Source of the DNA: Anaerofustis stercorihominis DSM 17244
Lineage (GTDB): Bacteria > Bacillota > Clostridia > Eubacteriales > Anaerofustaceae
DNA length: 64,000 bases
Reading direction: 5' to 3'
Assembly (NCBI RefSeq): GCF_000154825.1
Contig: NZ_DS560015.1
Location: 87,052 to 151,051 of the forward strand
Shown here piece after piece: positions 63,560 through 64,000 of this stretch. Both the position numbers and the translations under genes were made by a program. Within the stretch, counting starts at the first letter, position 1. Each line of letters opens with the position of its first letter. The notes beneath the pieces were generated by a model. That model saw only the letters and a list, made by a program, of their open reading frames with translations, was not told where the DNA came from and did no database searches.

Positions 63560-63982
63560 TTGGATGAAGTCAAATCAAAGCTTACTGTTTTCTTCGAAGA
63601 TCCGTTTTATGTGGGGGTTATCGAAAGAGAATATGGGAAGAAGCTCGAAGTCACAAAAGTAACTTTCGGTAAAGAACCGACCGACGGAGAATTATTGGAA
63701 TTTTTAAACAATAATTATTTCAAGCTTAAATTTATAAGGGTCAATCAAAGTGATAGAAAAAAAGATATTACGGAAATAAACCCCAAAAGGATGAAACGCA
63801 TGGTCGGTAAGGAAATGAAAAAGAAAAGTATTTCTACAAAATCTCAGGATTTACTTAAAAAGCAGTATGAAGAAAGAAAACTTGAAGTAAAAAGTAAAAA
63901 CAGAGAAGAAAATAAAGAAAAAGAAGAAAGACTTTTTGAACTCAGACAGATGAAAAAGAAGAAAAAACACAAGGGTAGGTGA
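63560..63982 (+). CDS. yjdF: YjdF family protein (DUF2992)
   Basis: A 140-residue protein whose N-terminal half has the family segment KLTVFFEDPFYVGVIE and KVTFGKEPTDGELLEFLNNNYFKLKF. The C-terminal half is a charged, Lys/Glu-rich coiled coil ending in a basic KKKKKHKGR tail. The biochemical role of YjdF proteins is unknown; their riboswitch links them to azaaromatic compounds. The start is TTG with AAGGAGGG 6 bases before it; the nearby ATG is out of frame. It follows an ABC exporter operon. Confidence 0.9.
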   Translation: MDEVKSKLTVFFEDPFYVGVIEREYGKKLEVTKVTFGKEPTDGELLEFLNNNYFKLKFIRVNQSDRKKDITEINPKRMKRMVGKEMKKKSISTKSQDLLKKQYEERKLEVKSKNREENKEKEERLFELRQMKKKKKHKGR

Positions 63983-63997
63983 CCCTTGTGTTTTTTT
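63962..63997 (+). terminator. Terminator after yjdF
   Basis: ACACAAGGGT pairs with ACCCTTGTGT around AGGTG, followed by seven T residues; the left arm overlaps the end of the gene. Confidence 0.9.
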
Positions 63998-64000
63998 ATA

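Noticed and set aside
1-64000. CRISPR arrays, insertion sequences, prophage genes, tRNA or rRNA genes
   Set aside because: I found no regularly spaced repeats, transposase or phage protein signatures, and no tRNA-like or rRNA-like stretches in the intergenic regions.

Overview
This window is a low-GC chromosomal segment of an endospore-forming Firmicute of the class Clostridia. The evidence is forespore sigma factor G, a GerA/GerC/GerB spore germination operon, several Shine-Dalgarno sites close to GGAGG, and AT-rich intergenic DNA with Firmicute-type promoters and terminators. I cannot name the species from sequence alone. Most genes are housekeeping. I see no prophage, insertion sequence, CRISPR array, rRNA or tRNA gene.

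Layout. 0-2.3 kb: a large BspA-like leucine-rich-repeat protein without a signal peptide. 2.4-4.6 kb: a DNA-damage pair, a Y-family polymerase (with a small partner gene) divergent from an SRAP protein, with a perfect LexA-type SOS box between them. 4.8-8.1 kb (minus strand): lysA, an M50 protease, scpA, scpB. 8.2-20.3 kb (plus strand): rnr, a pseudouridine synthase, mnmM, miaB, mutS, mutL, miaA, ynbB and a DUF3842 gene, which together form a tRNA-modification and mismatch-repair block. 20.3-27.1 kb: a DUF3267 membrane protein, sigG, rsmE (plus strand) and a DUF421-gerA-gerC-gerB operon. sigG and the ger operon share an unusual promoter geometry typical of forespore sigma factors. 27.2-41.1 kb: a class A penicillin-binding protein, an M16C peptidase, a D-Ala-D-Ala carboxypeptidase, mutS2, the TrkA/TrkH potassium system and recO. 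41.2-46 kb: glycyl-tRNA synthetase, an unknown basic protein and pyruvate phosphate dikinase.

44.6-55.9 kb holds a cluster of broken reading frames. ppdK has one in-frame TAA. An AraC-type regulator survives only as a remnant. A second BspA-like surface protein has one in-frame TAA. A sensor that fuses a PTS EIIC-like membrane domain to a histidine kinase and a receiver domain is split by two one-base homopolymer shifts. An intact hybrid kinase with two solute-binding domains sits in the middle. Either this region is decaying or the assembly is locally poor.

56-64 kb is a transport region under RNA control: a lysine riboswitch with a terminator ahead of an NhaC-family transporter, a polar amino acid ABC transporter, a DUF3795 protein, a regulator with two MerR domains followed by a two-gene ABC exporter, and finally a yjdF gene preceded by a yjdF-motif riboswitch and a near-consensus promoter.
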